In this document: piece by piece, positions 1 to 9,259 of the stretch
Layout: the number at the start of each line of letters is the position of its first letter
How positions within the stretch are numbered: position 1 is the stretch's first letter
Assembly (NCBI GenBank): GCA_903919715.1
Contig: CAIXJC010000043.1
Span: 1-64,000 of the forward strand
DNA length: 64,000 bases
Direction: 5' to 3'
Source of the DNA: an uncultured bacterium
GTDB taxonomy: Bacteria; Planctomycetota; Phycisphaerae; Phycisphaerales; SM1A02
The notes under the pieces: generated by a model
What the model was told of the DNA's origin: nothing
The model's input: only the letters and a program-made list of their open reading frames with translations
Database searches by the model: none
Program-made: the position numbers and the translations under genes

Positions 1-87
1 AGCGCGTGAAAGTCGTCGCTGCTAGTTGCGATGCGGCGGCGATGGCGCTACAAAAACGTGCCGAAACCGCACCGAGACTATTGCGAT
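1..87. other. Left edge, no gene supported
   Basis: The first 87 bases lie downstream of the ROK gene. One plus-strand frame is open from the edge to a TGA at 177-179, so the end of a convergent gene could enter here, but it would overlap the ROK gene by about 90 bp and has no recognisable motif. Confidence 0.3.
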
Positions 88-1068
88 TTATCGCTTCGCC
101 TGCTCTTGAGCGAGCAGCGAAGCACCGAGCACCCCAGCTGTATCGCCGAGTTGGCCAACGACGAGATGACATTTCTTGAGCGTTCCTGGGAAAACATTCC
201 ACTCGAACGACTCGCGTACGCGATCGACATATCGCTTGCCGAGCGCTTCGGTCACTCCACCGCCAAGAACGACGGCGCGAACGGACAAGAGCGTGACAGC
301 ATTTGCGATTGCCAACCCAAGGAGTTCAGCTGCATCGTCGATGACGCGTACCGTCAACTCATCGCCGCTCGCATAGCACTCGGCGATCGCCGAACTCCCA
401 ACCATTCCATCCTCGCCGCGCGCTTCGAAAGCTGCGCGAATCTTGCTCTGTGGATAGAAACCAACAATCGTTTCCATTGCGCGCACCATTGATAAACGGC
501 TGCAATGTTCTTCTAATGTTCTGCGACCAACTCCGCCGCGTGGGAAGAGAATCATCTGACCAATCTCGCCCGCGGTATGAAATGACCCGCGGAAGATTTC
601 GCCGCCGAGGACCAATCCTCCACCAATCCCTGTGCCGACCCAAACCGCCAAGACATCTGACCACGCCTTCGCCGCACCAAGTTTCGCTTCTCCCCAGATC
701 GCTGCGTTCACGTCATTTTCAACGACGACGGGAATACCAAGTCGCTTCTCGAGAATCGCGCGAAGCGGAACTTGTTTCCATCCGAGATTTCCAGCATTGA
801 TCACCATTCCCTCGTCGAAGTCAATTGCGCTCGGCGCGCCAAGGCCCACGCCATCAATCGCGTCAACCGCGACTCCCGCTTCTTCGCATGCGCGTTCAAT
901 CGCGCCGACGATGCGATCAATGACTGCGTCTCGTCCCATCGACGCCTTCGTCTTTCGCTTGACCGATGCGATGATCTTGTGATGCGAATCAACAACCCCG
1001 ACCATCATGTTGGTTCCACCGAGATCGACTCCGACCACAAGTCCACTTCTTTTTCGCTTCTTTGCCAT
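88..1068 (-). CDS. ROK family sugar kinase (glucokinase-like)
   Basis: A 326-residue ROK-family protein, probably phosphorylating glucose or a related hexose in the cytoplasm. The N-terminus carries the ATP-binding DLGGTN motif (about 15-20), then ENDVNAA with the expected catalytic Asp (about 119) and GTGIGGG (about 145-151). The usual zinc-binding segment of the family (GH followed by a CxCGxxGC cluster) is replaced by GEIGQM and GRRTLEEHC (about 167-189), so the structural zinc site is apparently lost. The frame is open further upstream, but that part overlaps the RND gene; the ATG at 1068 gives the normal ROK N-terminus and lies 11 bp after the RND stop, suggesting cotranscription with the efflux genes. 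The substrate cannot be read from sequence; the gene could equally be a sugar-responsive regulator relative, but no helix-turn-helix is present, so a kinase is favoured. Confidence 0.85.
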   Translation of the reverse strand: MAKKRKRSGLVVGVDLGGTNMMVGVVDSHHKIIASVKRKTKASMGRDAVIDRIVGAIERACEEAGVAVDAIDGVGLGAPSAIDFDEGMVINAGNLGWKQVPLRAILEKRLGIPVVVENDVNAAIWGEAKLGAAKAWSDVLAVWVGTGIGGGLVLGGEIFRGSFHTAGEIGQMILFPRGGVGRRTLEEHCSRLSMVRAMETIVGFYPQSKIRAAFEARGEDGMVGSSAIAECYASGDELTVRVIDDAAELLGLAIANAVTLLSVRAVVLGGGVTEALGKRYVDRVRESFEWNVFPGTLKKCHLVVGQLGDTAGVLGASLLAQEQAKR

Positions 1069-1079
1069 AGCCGTGCAGG

Positions 1080-4000
1080 CTATCTCGGCGAGGCAGGATC
1101 GGCGCCATCGATCGGCTGCGAACCATTCCAAATTCGCCCTGCGATCTTTTTTACATCGTCGATGATGTAAATAACTGACGGCAAAAGTATCAATGTCAGC
1201 GCCGTCGCACTGACCAACCCACCGCTGAGCGTGATCGCCATCGGCGCCACAAACCGCGCCTGAAACGAAGGCTCTAAGACAAGTGGCGCGAGTCCAAGAA
1301 TGGTCGTGACCGATGTCAACAAGATCGCTCGAATGCGCTTCTCTCCTGCAAGGACCAACCCCTCACGCAGCGGTCGACCAGCTGCGACTTCGATGTTTAC
1401 AAATTCGACCAGCACTAACGCATTGTTCACGACCACACCGGCAAGGGCGACCAGTCCGATCACGCTCAAGAATGTCAAGTCAGATCCAAGCAACAAGTGA
1501 CCGCCAACCATTCCGATGACTCCAAACGGAATCGAGATCATGACTGCAAGTGGCTGCGTGTAATTCCCAAAGAGCCACGCAAGAATTGCGTAGATCATCA
1601 AGAACGCCGCCGCAATCGCAAGCGGCAGCGTTGCGAATGCCTCAGTGAGATCGCGCTGACGGCCACCCTCGCGCAGTCGCACTGACGGATGTGCGGCGAT
1701 CAACTTCGCGATATCACCGCTCATTTGTTCCACCACCGCTTCGGGATACGTATCAGCTTGTGTATCGCCTGTCACAGTGATTGTTCGCATGCGATCAAGC
1801 CGATTGATCGTGCTCGCACTTGTCCTCTCACGAATTTCCGCTATTTCACCCAGAGGCACAGCAATACCAGAAGGTGGAACGACCCAAAGATGATCGGCGA
1901 AATCTCCATGTGATCGCATTCGATCATCCAAGCGAACTCGAACATCAACATCTTCGCGGTTGTCACTGAAGACATGCGCATCCAAACCATAAAGCGCTCC
2001 GCGTACTTGACGAGCGATATCCGCAGGAGTGAAACCAAGCGCAGCGGCACCGGGCCGAGGAAGAATTTGCACTTCAGGCTGAGCGTCAAAGTCATCATCA
2101 GCGACGCTCAGAACACCGTGCACCTGCGCGATGAGTTTCTTGATTTGCGCGCTCACATCACGAACCTCTTCAATGTCGTCACCAGAAATCTGATACGTAA
2201 TGTCTGCCCCAGCAGGACCTCCGGATATTTCTTGAACTGACACAGACTCCGCCTCGTCGAGCGGACCCGCCGCTTTCAAAATCGAATCCATCACGTCGGC
2301 TGAACGGCGAGATCGCTCTTCGACTGGCGAAAGTTCCACGAAAATCTGCGCTAAATTGCTGGAGGAACTATCTGCAATCGCCGTTTCATAATTGACGCGA
2401 AGACCATAGATCGAAGTGATCGCACGTACATCGGGTTGAGCTCGGGCTGCTTTTTCAACGCGAGCGCCGACGACCTTTGTGAGATCCATGCTGGCTCCAA
2501 GGGGAAGACGAATTTCAACGATCGCAGTTTCCGAATCGTTGCTTGGAAGAAACGTGAACGGCAATCGCCCACCCACCACAAGCGCCACGGAAATGATGAA
2601 TGCGGAAATGCCAGCGGAAACCGTCAGATAGCGGCGATCGATGCACCAGAAAGCTGTTCGGCGATAGCACCGCTCGATTGACGGCCAGAGCCAATGCTCG
2701 CGCCAGCGATCAATTGGGCGCATCAGGCGATCGATCATTCCAGTCTTCCCCGCACGTTCACGAACAATCCCGACCGCCATATGTCCAGGCAGAAGCAGAA
2801 TCGCCTCGAGCAAACTGATCAACAGAGCAAGCGAAACAACGATGGGAAGTTCGCCCAAGATGTCGCCAATCCGTCCCTGAACCAAGACAAGAGGAATGAA
2901 CGCAACAATCGTGGTCACCGAGCTTGCGACGACTGGCCAGAGGACCTTGCTCACGCCGTCGAGGACATTTTTTTCAACATCGCCCCCACCAGACGCTTCG
3001 ATCTCAATGCTCTCCGACAACACGATCGCGTCATCGGCGAGCATGCCAAGCGTCATTAACAAGGCAAACATCGTCAGCAGGTTTAACGAAATCCCAGTGA
3101 GGTCCATCACCAACAATGTGCCAAAGATGGCGACGATAATTCCAAGAGTCACGAAACATGCAGCTCGCCAGTGCACTCCAAGAAGCAGTGTGATGAAGAC
3201 AAGCATTCCGCCTTGCAACGCATTGCGTGTCAACAAATCAAGCCGATCTTCAATCAGTTTCGCCAAGTCATTATGCTTTTGAATCGAAACCTGCAGCGGG
3301 CTGCGCGATGCGCCAAGCTTCCATCCGTCCATCCGCTTTGAGCCGAAGAGTCGCTCCCAAATCGATGGATTCAGCGGTTCACTCCGACGCGCCGCGACAT
3401 ATCCACGCGTGAATTGCGCCATATCAACTGCATCTTGCTGACCCTTGCGAAACACGGTGCAATTCGCCGAAGGTTCGCCATTGAACTTGCGGACAACTTC
3501 TGCGTCAGTAAATCCTTCCTCGACCTTGGCGATATCGCCGACATGCACAAGACCGCCATCGGGATATGCCTTGACGACAATTTCGCGAATTCGGTCTGCT
3601 CGCTCTTCAACGCCAAGCGTTCTCACTTTCACTTCCCCATCAGCGTTGCGAACGCTCCCACCCGGAATTTTTCGCATCCACGCTGACACAACATCGGCAA
3701 CTCTGGTGATTGGAATCTCGTGACGCAACAAATCTTCATGGTTCACTTCGATGCGCAGTTCGTCATCGCGAGTTCCACTGATCACCACTTGTCCCATTCC
3801 AGAGAAAGTCTTGAGGTCGTCTGCCACCTGCCGAATCGAACTCTTGAGTGTCTGGTTATCCGAGTCGCCATACACCGTGACCTGAATCACAGGCAGATTT
3901 GGCTCGAATTCTGTCACGCGAATTCGTTCGGCATCAGCCGGCAAATCCGTCAGCGACTCCAGCCGATCGCGAAGATCTTCGACGCGCCGACGCACGTTGA

Positions 4001-4298
4001 CTCCACCTTCAAACTTGACGACGATTCCGCCACCGCCTTCGGAGACCGTCGTCTCGAGTCGATCCACTCCGTCGACTTCTACGGCAAGGTCTTCGACGCG
4101 CCGGACCAGAGATTCCTCAACTTCTTGAGGCGACGCACCGGGATACAGAAGAAGGATGCGAGCGGAATCGGGTGCGATGTCCGGAAAGAATTCGCGTCGA
4201 ATGTGAAACGCGGCAAAAATTCCGCCCGCAATGATGCTCACCGTCAAGAGATTCGACGGGACGTGATGCCGAATGAAAAAACGAACAAGCCCGTTCAT
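1080..4298 (-). CDS. RND-family efflux transporter (AcrB/MexB-like inner membrane pump)
   Basis: About 1072 residues, the normal size for a proton-driven RND exporter. It begins with a cytoplasmic stretch and first membrane helix (FFIRHHVPSNLLTVSIIAGG), followed by a large periplasmic loop, a block of helices around residues 340-500, a second periplasmic loop and a final helix block. The helix-4 region reads GMLADDAIVLSE, retaining the paired Asp used for proton relay in AcrB-type pumps. The ATG at 4298 forms a 4-bp ATGA overlap with the upstream adaptor gene, so the two are translationally coupled; the longer open frame upstream overlaps the adaptor and is rejected. No outer membrane channel gene lies in this operon; the TolC homologue at 23.5 kb belongs to another operon. 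Substrate (drug, metal or lipid) cannot be assigned. Confidence 0.93.
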   Translation of the reverse strand: MNGLVRFFIRHHVPSNLLTVSIIAGGIFAAFHIRREFFPDIAPDSARILLLYPGASPQEVEESLVRRVEDLAVEVDGVDRLETTVSEGGGGIVVKFEGGVNVRRRVEDLRDRLESLTDLPADAERIRVTEFEPNLPVIQVTVYGDSDNQTLKSSIRQVADDLKTFSGMGQVVISGTRDDELRIEVNHEDLLRHEIPITRVADVVSAWMRKIPGGSVRNADGEVKVRTLGVEERADRIREIVVKAYPDGGLVHVGDIAKVEEGFTDAEVVRKFNGEPSANCTVFRKGQQDAVDMAQFTRGYVAARRSEPLNPSIWERLFGSKRMDGWKLGASRSPLQVSIQKHNDLAKLIEDRLDLLTRNALQGGMLVFITLLLGVHWRAACFVTLGIIVAIFGTLLVMDLTGISLNLLTMFALLMTLGMLADDAIVLSESIEIEASGGGDVEKNVLDGVSKVLWPVVASSVTTIVAFIPLVLVQGRIGDILGELPIVVSLALLISLLEAILLLPGHMAVGIVRERAGKTGMIDRLMRPIDRWREHWLWPSIERCYRRTAFWCIDRRYLTVSAGISAFIISVALVVGGRLPFTFLPSNDSETAIVEIRLPLGASMDLTKVVGARVEKAARAQPDVRAITSIYGLRVNYETAIADSSSSNLAQIFVELSPVEERSRRSADVMDSILKAAGPLDEAESVSVQEISGGPAGADITYQISGDDIEEVRDVSAQIKKLIAQVHGVLSVADDDFDAQPEVQILPRPGAAALGFTPADIARQVRGALYGLDAHVFSDNREDVDVRVRLDDRMRSHGDFADHLWVVPPSGIAVPLGEIAEIRERTSASTINRLDRMRTITVTGDTQADTYPEAVVEQMSGDIAKLIAAHPSVRLREGGRQRDLTEAFATLPLAIAAAFLMIYAILAWLFGNYTQPLAVMISIPFGVIGMVGGHLLLGSDLTFLSVIGLVALAGVVVNNALVLVEFVNIEVAAGRPLREGLVLAGEKRIRAILLTSVTTILGLAPLVLEPSFQARFVAPMAITLSGGLVSATALTLILLPSVIYIIDDVKKIAGRIWNGSQPIDGADPASPR

Positions 4299-5611
4299 CG
4301 AGTGGCAGCTCCAGCCTCCGATGTTGGAAGAGATTCCTTTGGTTGAACGCGCGCACCAGGCGCAACCGTTCGGCCGCCATCCGCTGCGAGGACGATCCCA
4401 TCCGCAAGCGGCACCTTCAAGACGATCCACTCAACATCAGAAACTCCCGATCCTTCGATCGCACCTCGATACGAATGCGAAACGATCACCGGACGAGAAT
4501 GCAGCGTCCCGTCAACCAATTCGAGCACGCGGTCGGCGCGAATCGATCGACGTGGTATCGCTGTGTGCGCTGTTGAATCTGCCGACTCGATCAATGCTTC
4601 GACAAATGCTCCAGGCGAGAGTCGATCCGCGGAATCAGTCGTTTGATGCATCTCAACATAGACCGCCATCGTTCGCTCGATCGGGTCATCTTCGGGCTCG
4701 ATTCGTGTCACCTTTGTTCGCACCGTTCGAGGCGTCTGCCCGCCGACTTCAACGGTAACGGGGTCGTCAATGCGAATGAATCCACGCGCCGATGCTGGCA
4801 TACGAATGGCGATTTCAACACTCGTGACATCAACGACGCGCGCCACGACCTGACCCGGCGTTACATTTTCGCCGACCTCAAGATCGAATCGTTGCAGCAC
4901 TCCACCGATCGGGCTGACGATCCGACATCGCTCAACATTTTTTTGCGCATTATCTCGGATTATTTTCTGTATTTCATCCTGTGCTGCAAGAGCGGCCCGC
5001 TTGGGAGCCACCTGGTTCAGCGCCTCGCGCAAGATTAATTCTGACCGCTCCGCTGCGATCGTGATTTGACGCGCTCGATCAAGTTCACGTCCAACGGCAG
5101 CGCCCGACTGGACCGCCTCGCGAACGCGAGCCTCATCACTGCGGATCAAGCTCGCATCTTCCTGAGCCAATTCAATTCGAGCCTCAAGACCTTTTTCCTC
5201 AACGAGCAGCGAGCGCAATTGAGCATCGATTGCCGCGAGTTGTTGACTGGAAGAATCCAAAACGCGCCGAAAGTCCTGATCATCCAACTGCAACAGAAAT
5301 TGTCCTGGGGCAATCACCGAGCCAGCCTTGCTTGCCGATGCAATTTCGATCACGACCCCTCCGACACGTGCGGGAATATCGTCCGAATCGAGCGCGCGAA
5401 CTGTTCCATATCCAACCCATTGCCGAGGCAACTGCACCATCCGCGGCTTGAACACCGCGATGGAGTGAGCCGCTGCACGATCGTCATTGACTCCTGGCAT
5501 TGGCCGAGTCAGCGCTAAAACGATTAAGACAGCAATCGAACCGCCGACCATTCCGAGCGACAGAATGGCTCTGATGATTCGCGTTCTGGTCGATATATGC
5601 GGGGCGTTCAT
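4295..5611 (-). CDS. RND efflux periplasmic adaptor (HlyD/AcrA family)
   Basis: A 438-residue membrane fusion protein that would link the adjacent RND pump to an outer membrane channel. One N-terminal membrane segment (IIRAILSLGMVGGSIAVLIVL) is followed by a lipoyl/barrel-sandwich half (IASASKAGSVIAPGQFLLQL), a long helical hairpin (about 125-215), the second lipoyl half (IVSPIGGVLQRFDLEVGENV), and beta-barrel and membrane-proximal domains. The ATG at 5611 is preceded by a G-rich possible ribosome site and is chosen over a start eight codons earlier. It is first in the adaptor-pump-ROK operon and divergent from gatC, with about 100 bp between the starts in which the promoters of both should lie. 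Confidence 0.9.
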   Translation of the reverse strand: MNAPHISTRTRIIRAILSLGMVGGSIAVLIVLALTRPMPGVNDDRAAAHSIAVFKPRMVQLPRQWVGYGTVRALDSDDIPARVGGVVIEIASASKAGSVIAPGQFLLQLDDQDFRRVLDSSSQQLAAIDAQLRSLLVEEKGLEARIELAQEDASLIRSDEARVREAVQSGAAVGRELDRARQITIAAERSELILREALNQVAPKRAALAAQDEIQKIIRDNAQKNVERCRIVSPIGGVLQRFDLEVGENVTPGQVVARVVDVTSVEIAIRMPASARGFIRIDDPVTVEVGGQTPRTVRTKVTRIEPEDDPIERTMAVYVEMHQTTDSADRLSPGAFVEALIESADSTAHTAIPRRSIRADRVLELVDGTLHSRPVIVSHSYRGAIEGSGVSDVEWIVLKVPLADGIVLAADGGRTVAPGARVQPKESLPTSEAGAATR

Positions 5612-5711
5612 GGCGAGCCCCCAATGGTATTCCAAACCTTCGATCAGTCCCGTATGTCAATCAATTTCGCCGTCGCCAAGAGATTTCTTTCGGCGTTAGA
5701 CTTCCGCTTCA

Positions 5712-6026
5712 ATGAACGCAGAATCCCCTTCCCTGAGCATCGACGACGTACGCCATGTCGCGAAATTAGCTCGCCTGGCGATTCCCGAAGCACGACTTGA
5801 TGCGCTTCAGCATGAACTCAAAGCGATTCTGGGACATATCGCCCAGCTTCAGTCCGTGAATACCGAGGGCCTCGAACCCATGGCGCATCCACTGACGCTG
5901 GTCAATCGACTCGGAGAAGATGTGCCAGAACCTGGAATGCCCATCGCGGACTTACTGCGCAACGCCCCTGCGACCGAAGGTGTTTTCTTGGCTGTTCCAA
6001 AGGTGCTTGGCGGTGAGTCTTCATGA
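5712..6026 (+). CDS. gatC: Asp-tRNA(Asn)/Glu-tRNA(Gln) amidotransferase subunit C
   Basis: A 104-residue GatC, the small subunit that wraps around and stabilises GatA/GatB in the tRNA-dependent amidation of misacylated Glu-tRNA(Gln) or Asp-tRNA(Asn). The N-terminal part LSIDDVRHVAKLARLAIPE is the characteristic GatC opening helix; the C-terminus (LRNAPATEGVFLAVPKVL) is the segment that runs along GatB/GatA. Its stop overlaps the gatA start by ATGA, so the subunits are made coupled. No gatB is present in this window, so the third subunit must be encoded elsewhere. Confidence 0.95.
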   Translation: MNAESPSLSIDDVRHVAKLARLAIPEARLDALQHELKAILGHIAQLQSVNTEGLEPMAHPLTLVNRLGEDVPEPGMPIADLLRNAPATEGVFLAVPKVLGGESS

Positions 6027-7480
6027 GTAGCGACCTCGTCCAAATCCGAAATGACATACGCGATCGCACAACAACTGCGCGTGAGGTTGTCGATCAAACT
6101 CTTGCGCGAATCGCACAGAGCAACACTGTGCTCAACGCCTATCACGAAGTCTTCGACGACGAAGCGCGATCTGCGGCAGATCATGTCGATCAAGAAATCG
6201 CCGCGGGAAAACCCGTCGGCGCACTTGCTGGCGTGCCCATCGCGATTAAGGACAATATTGTCACGCGAATCGGGCGCACGACATGTTCATCGCGCATCCT
6301 GGAAAATTATCGTTCGCCCTTCGATGCAACTGCGATCGTTCGACTCGTCAATGCTGGCGCCGTCATTGTCGGCAAGACAAATCTCGACGAATTTGCGATG
6401 GGCTCTTCATGCGAAAAATGCGCGTGGGGAGTCGTCAGAAATCCATGGGACTCCACTCGCGTCCCCGGCGGAAGTTCGGGCGGAAGCGCTGCGGCAGTCG
6501 CTGCGAATCTCTGCGCAGCAGCACTCGGCTCTGACACGGGCGGATCGATTCGACAACCCGCCGCACTCTGTGGAGTTGTTGGATTCAAGCCGACCTACGG
6601 GCGAATTTCTCGTTATGGACTCGTTGCATTCGGGAGCAGTCTGGATCAAATCGGTCCCATCACGCACAGCGTTCGTGATGCAGCACTTCTCTATCAATGC
6701 ATGGCCGGCGACGATCCCCACGATTCAACCTGTGCGCCTCGACCCGTTGAAGACGTGGTCACGACACTCGAAGAGACGCCGAAGTCATTTCGCGTCGGCT
6801 TGCCAGCGCAGTATCGCAAAGGCAATTCGCCAGCGGTGGATGCAGCCGTTGCACATGCGGTCGAATTCTTCCGTGGCATGGGCGCAACAATCGTTGATAT
6901 CGACTTGCCGCTGACCGATGTCGGAATCTCGACCTACTACGTCATCGCTCCAGCCGAAGCATCGAGCAACCTCGCCCGCTTCGATGGGATTCGATATGGG
7001 CACCGAACAAAATCAGCGAGCGCCAAAGAACTCTTCGATCTCTATGCGCAGAGTCGCGCAGAAGGATTTGGCCCCGAAGTGCAGCGGCGCATCATGCTTG
7101 GAACGTATGTACTCAGCGCAGGCTATTACGATGCGTACTACCGACGTGCATTGCAGATCCGAAGACTCATCAAGCACGAATTCGATGCGGCCTTTGAGAA
7201 GTGCGATGTCATTCTCGGCCCAACGTCACCAACCGCCGCGTTCCCAATCGCTGGCATGACAGATCCACTTGCGATGTACATGTGCGATGTCTATACAGTC
7301 AACACAAATATCGCTGGAATCTGCGGCATTTCACTCCCCGCTGGATTTGATGAAACTTCTTCTAAGCCGCTTCCCGTCGGTATTCAATTGCAAGCGCAAG
7401 CTTTCGCAGAACCAACTCTGCTCAAGATCGCACGTGCATACGAGCGAGTGCAAGGCGGGCGAGCGCATCCCAAAATATAA
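6023..7480 (+). CDS. gatA: Asp-tRNA(Asn)/Glu-tRNA(Gln) amidotransferase subunit A
   Basis: A 485-residue amidase-signature enzyme that releases ammonia from glutamine for transamidation of misacylated tRNA. The Ser-cisSer-Lys triad is complete: Lys about 76 (VPIAIKDNI), Ser about 151 in GGSSGGSAAAVAA, and Ser about 175 in SDTGGSIRQPAA. The length is normal for GatA, and coupling to gatC supports GatA rather than a generic amidase. The stop codon is the first triplet of a 14-bp tandem repeat (7478-7505). Confidence 0.96.
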   Translation: MSSDLVQIRNDIRDRTTTAREVVDQTLARIAQSNTVLNAYHEVFDDEARSAADHVDQEIAAGKPVGALAGVPIAIKDNIVTRIGRTTCSSRILENYRSPFDATAIVRLVNAGAVIVGKTNLDEFAMGSSCEKCAWGVVRNPWDSTRVPGGSSGGSAAAVAANLCAAALGSDTGGSIRQPAALCGVVGFKPTYGRISRYGLVAFGSSLDQIGPITHSVRDAALLYQCMAGDDPHDSTCAPRPVEDVVTTLEETPKSFRVGLPAQYRKGNSPAVDAAVAHAVEFFRGMGATIVDIDLPLTDVGISTYYVIAPAEASSNLARFDGIRYGHRTKSASAKELFDLYAQSRAEGFGPEVQRRIMLGTYVLSAGYYDAYYRRALQIRRLIKHEFDAAFEKCDVILGPTSPTAAFPIAGMTDPLAMYMCDVYTVNTNIAGICGISLPAGFDETSSKPLPVGIQLQAQAFAEPTLLKIARAYERVQGGRAHPKI

Positions 7481-7505
7481 AAACCAAGGCGTAAAAACCA
7501 AGACG
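7478..7505. repeat. Two tandem copies of a 14-bp unit at the gatA stop codon
   Basis: Units at 7478-7491 and 7492-7505 (TAAAAACCAAGGCG and TAAAAACCAAGACG) differ at one base. The first begins with the gatA stop codon. It lies in the short convergent gap between gatA and the lipoprotein gene; no function is evident, and slippage duplication is the simplest explanation. Confidence 0.7.
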
Positions 7506-7562
7506 TGATGACTTTGATTAGCAAGATTTCCGCGGAGCAAGAAGTGAAATTGCCAGATACTT

Positions 7563-8069
7563 CTACGACGGTCGCTTGAGCGCTCCGAAGCGGCGCATCG
7601 CCATTCGGAACTCGCGCACGATTCGTTCTGATTCAACGTACTTCTCGCCGAATGCTCCCACGGTCGCCGTTGCAAGAAACATCTCCGGAGGTGCACGGCG
7701 CACAACAGTCAACCGTGCGGGTTCGCCGCCTTGAGTGTTGATTTCAAATGTCCACGTCTCGCCATCGAGCTTTGAACTGGCAATTCCCATTTCGGCCGAA
7801 CTGATCGCCGCATTGGCAGCCGCATGGACATCAGACCAGCGCACTGAACCCGGAGCTGATGTGAGAGGCTCGGTTGGCACACCGACCGCAGTCGCATGAA
7901 ACGCGGCAAGAATCTCATCACTTTGAGACTCATCAAGCAACGTATTCGGCGAATACTTTTCTCCTGGAAATCGCTCGTTCGACAACACAGGGTTTTCCTT
8001 CGGCTGGCAACCAACAGACACAGCGCAGGCCAAGAAGAATGCCAGCGAAGTTGCGAAGTTGCCGTTCAT
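7563..8069 (-). CDS. Predicted lipoprotein of unknown function
   Basis: A 168-residue protein whose N-terminus (MNGNFATSLAFFLACAVSVGC) is a lipoprotein signal peptide with lipobox VSVGC, so the mature protein is probably membrane-anchored in the periplasm. The rest has an Ala-rich helix (WSDVHAAANAAISSAEMGIA) and a strand-rich part; the C-terminal tail is basic (FRMAMRRFGALKRPS). I do not recognise the family. Its ATG overlaps the mutY stop by ATGA, so it is probably translated from the mutY message. The longer upstream frame lies inside mutY and is rejected. Confidence 0.75.
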   Translation of the reverse strand: MNGNFATSLAFFLACAVSVGCQPKENPVLSNERFPGEKYSPNTLLDESQSDEILAAFHATAVGVPTEPLTSAPGSVRWSDVHAAANAAISSAEMGIASSKLDGETWTFEINTQGGEPARLTVVRRAPPEMFLATATVGAFGEKYVESERIVREFRMAMRRFGALKRPS

Positions 8070-9223
8070 GACTGCATGGAGGGTACTCGCTTCCCTCGGC
8101 TCTTTCCAGATGTGATCGTCGGTGTTGATTTCACGAATGGCGTAATCCCACACGCAAAGACTCTTTGCATCGCGCTTGTGATCGAAAGTTTTTTCACAGA
8201 TCCCTTTGCATGCCATGACCAACTTCCTTTATGGGCCGTCTTGAGAAATTTCGCCGTCGCATCATCGACACTCCACACTCGAAAGCGCACGGTTCGATGA
8301 GTCGCCACGAATGTAAATGTTCCGCATACTGAAAACGCTTTCGCATCGACGCCAAGCCGCTTCCCCAGAGTCGCACGAGAAATTGCGATCGGCGATTCAA
8401 TCGTCGGCGGAAAGAACAAGCCAGCCCATAAACCACTTTCTCCACGGCGCACCAGTGCCCACCGACCATTCACGCTGACCAAGATGGCATGGGCGTGCAG
8501 AATGGATCTTGTCGCACGACGCCGCGGGCGCGGAATTTGATCCTGCTTGCCAACGGCGCGCGTAGCACACATCATTCGCACTGGACACTTGTCACACTTG
8601 GGAGAGAGCGGGGTACACACAGTGGCTCCTAATTCCATAAGCCCTTCGTTTGCCATCCCTGGATCACACGACTCCTTTACATAGTCGCGAGCGCGATTCC
8701 AAAGCCAGGTCTTTCCGCTGCGGGAATCCCCGTCGACATTTCGCCCGTGAATGCGCATCATGACCCGCGCGACATTGCCGTCCACGATCGCCTCACGTTG
8801 GCCATAGGCGATCGACGAGATTGCCCCAGCGCAGTACGGTCCGATTCCGGGCAATTCTTCGAGCGACGCTCGATCGGATGGAATTTTTCCCCGATATTTG
8901 ACAACGATGACCTTGGCGGCAGCCTGAAGGTTTCGTGCGCGGCGGTAATAGCCAAGCCCCTGCCATGCCTCCAAGACCCGAGCTTCGGAAGCCGTCGCCA
9001 AAGCCGTCACTGATGGAAAATTCCTCAAAAACGCCTTCCAAGCAGGGCAAACTCGAGCGACCTGAGTCTGCTGAAGCATCGCTTCGCTGACGAGCGTCCC
9101 ATATGCGCTGCGCCTTCGGCGCCAAGGCAAGTCCCGCGCCTCCCTCTGAAACCACGTTTCGATCCGTTGGGCAAGCGTCGCTTCTGCCTGACTTCGCCAC
9201 GAATTGCCTTGCGCAACCACCAT
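8066..9223 (-). CDS. mutY: Adenine DNA glycosylase
   Basis: A 385-residue MutY, which removes adenine mispaired with 8-oxoguanine. Seen in order: catalytic Glu about 47 in SEAMLQQTQ, helix-hairpin-helix LPGIGPYCAGAI (about 124-135), catalytic Asp about 148 in VDGNVAR, the four iron-sulfur cysteines with C-X6-C-X2-C-X5-C spacing (about 203, 210, 213, 219), and a C-terminal NUDIX-like recognition domain (ILVSVNGRWALVRRGESGLWAGLFFPP). The complete set of key residues distinguishes it from endonuclease III. It is divergent from the helix-turn-helix gene with about 36 bp between the starts and is followed by a coupled lipoprotein gene. Confidence 0.95.
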   Translation of the reverse strand: MVVAQGNSWRSQAEATLAQRIETWFQREARDLPWRRRRSAYGTLVSEAMLQQTQVARVCPAWKAFLRNFPSVTALATASEARVLEAWQGLGYYRRARNLQAAAKVIVVKYRGKIPSDRASLEELPGIGPYCAGAISSIAYGQREAIVDGNVARVMMRIHGRNVDGDSRSGKTWLWNRARDYVKESCDPGMANEGLMELGATVCTPLSPKCDKCPVRMMCATRAVGKQDQIPRPRRRATRSILHAHAILVSVNGRWALVRRGESGLWAGLFFPPTIESPIAISRATLGKRLGVDAKAFSVCGTFTFVATHRTVRFRVWSVDDATAKFLKTAHKGSWSWHAKGSVKKLSITSAMQRVFACGITPFVKSTPTITSGKSRGKRVPSMQS

Positions 9224-9259
9224 AGTCGCCGTAGCGTAGGTATTCTCACCCCTCCCGCC

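Noticed and set aside
3-179. Plus-strand open frame from the left edge
   Set aside because: It has no start in the window, no motif, and most of it is antisense to the ROK gene.
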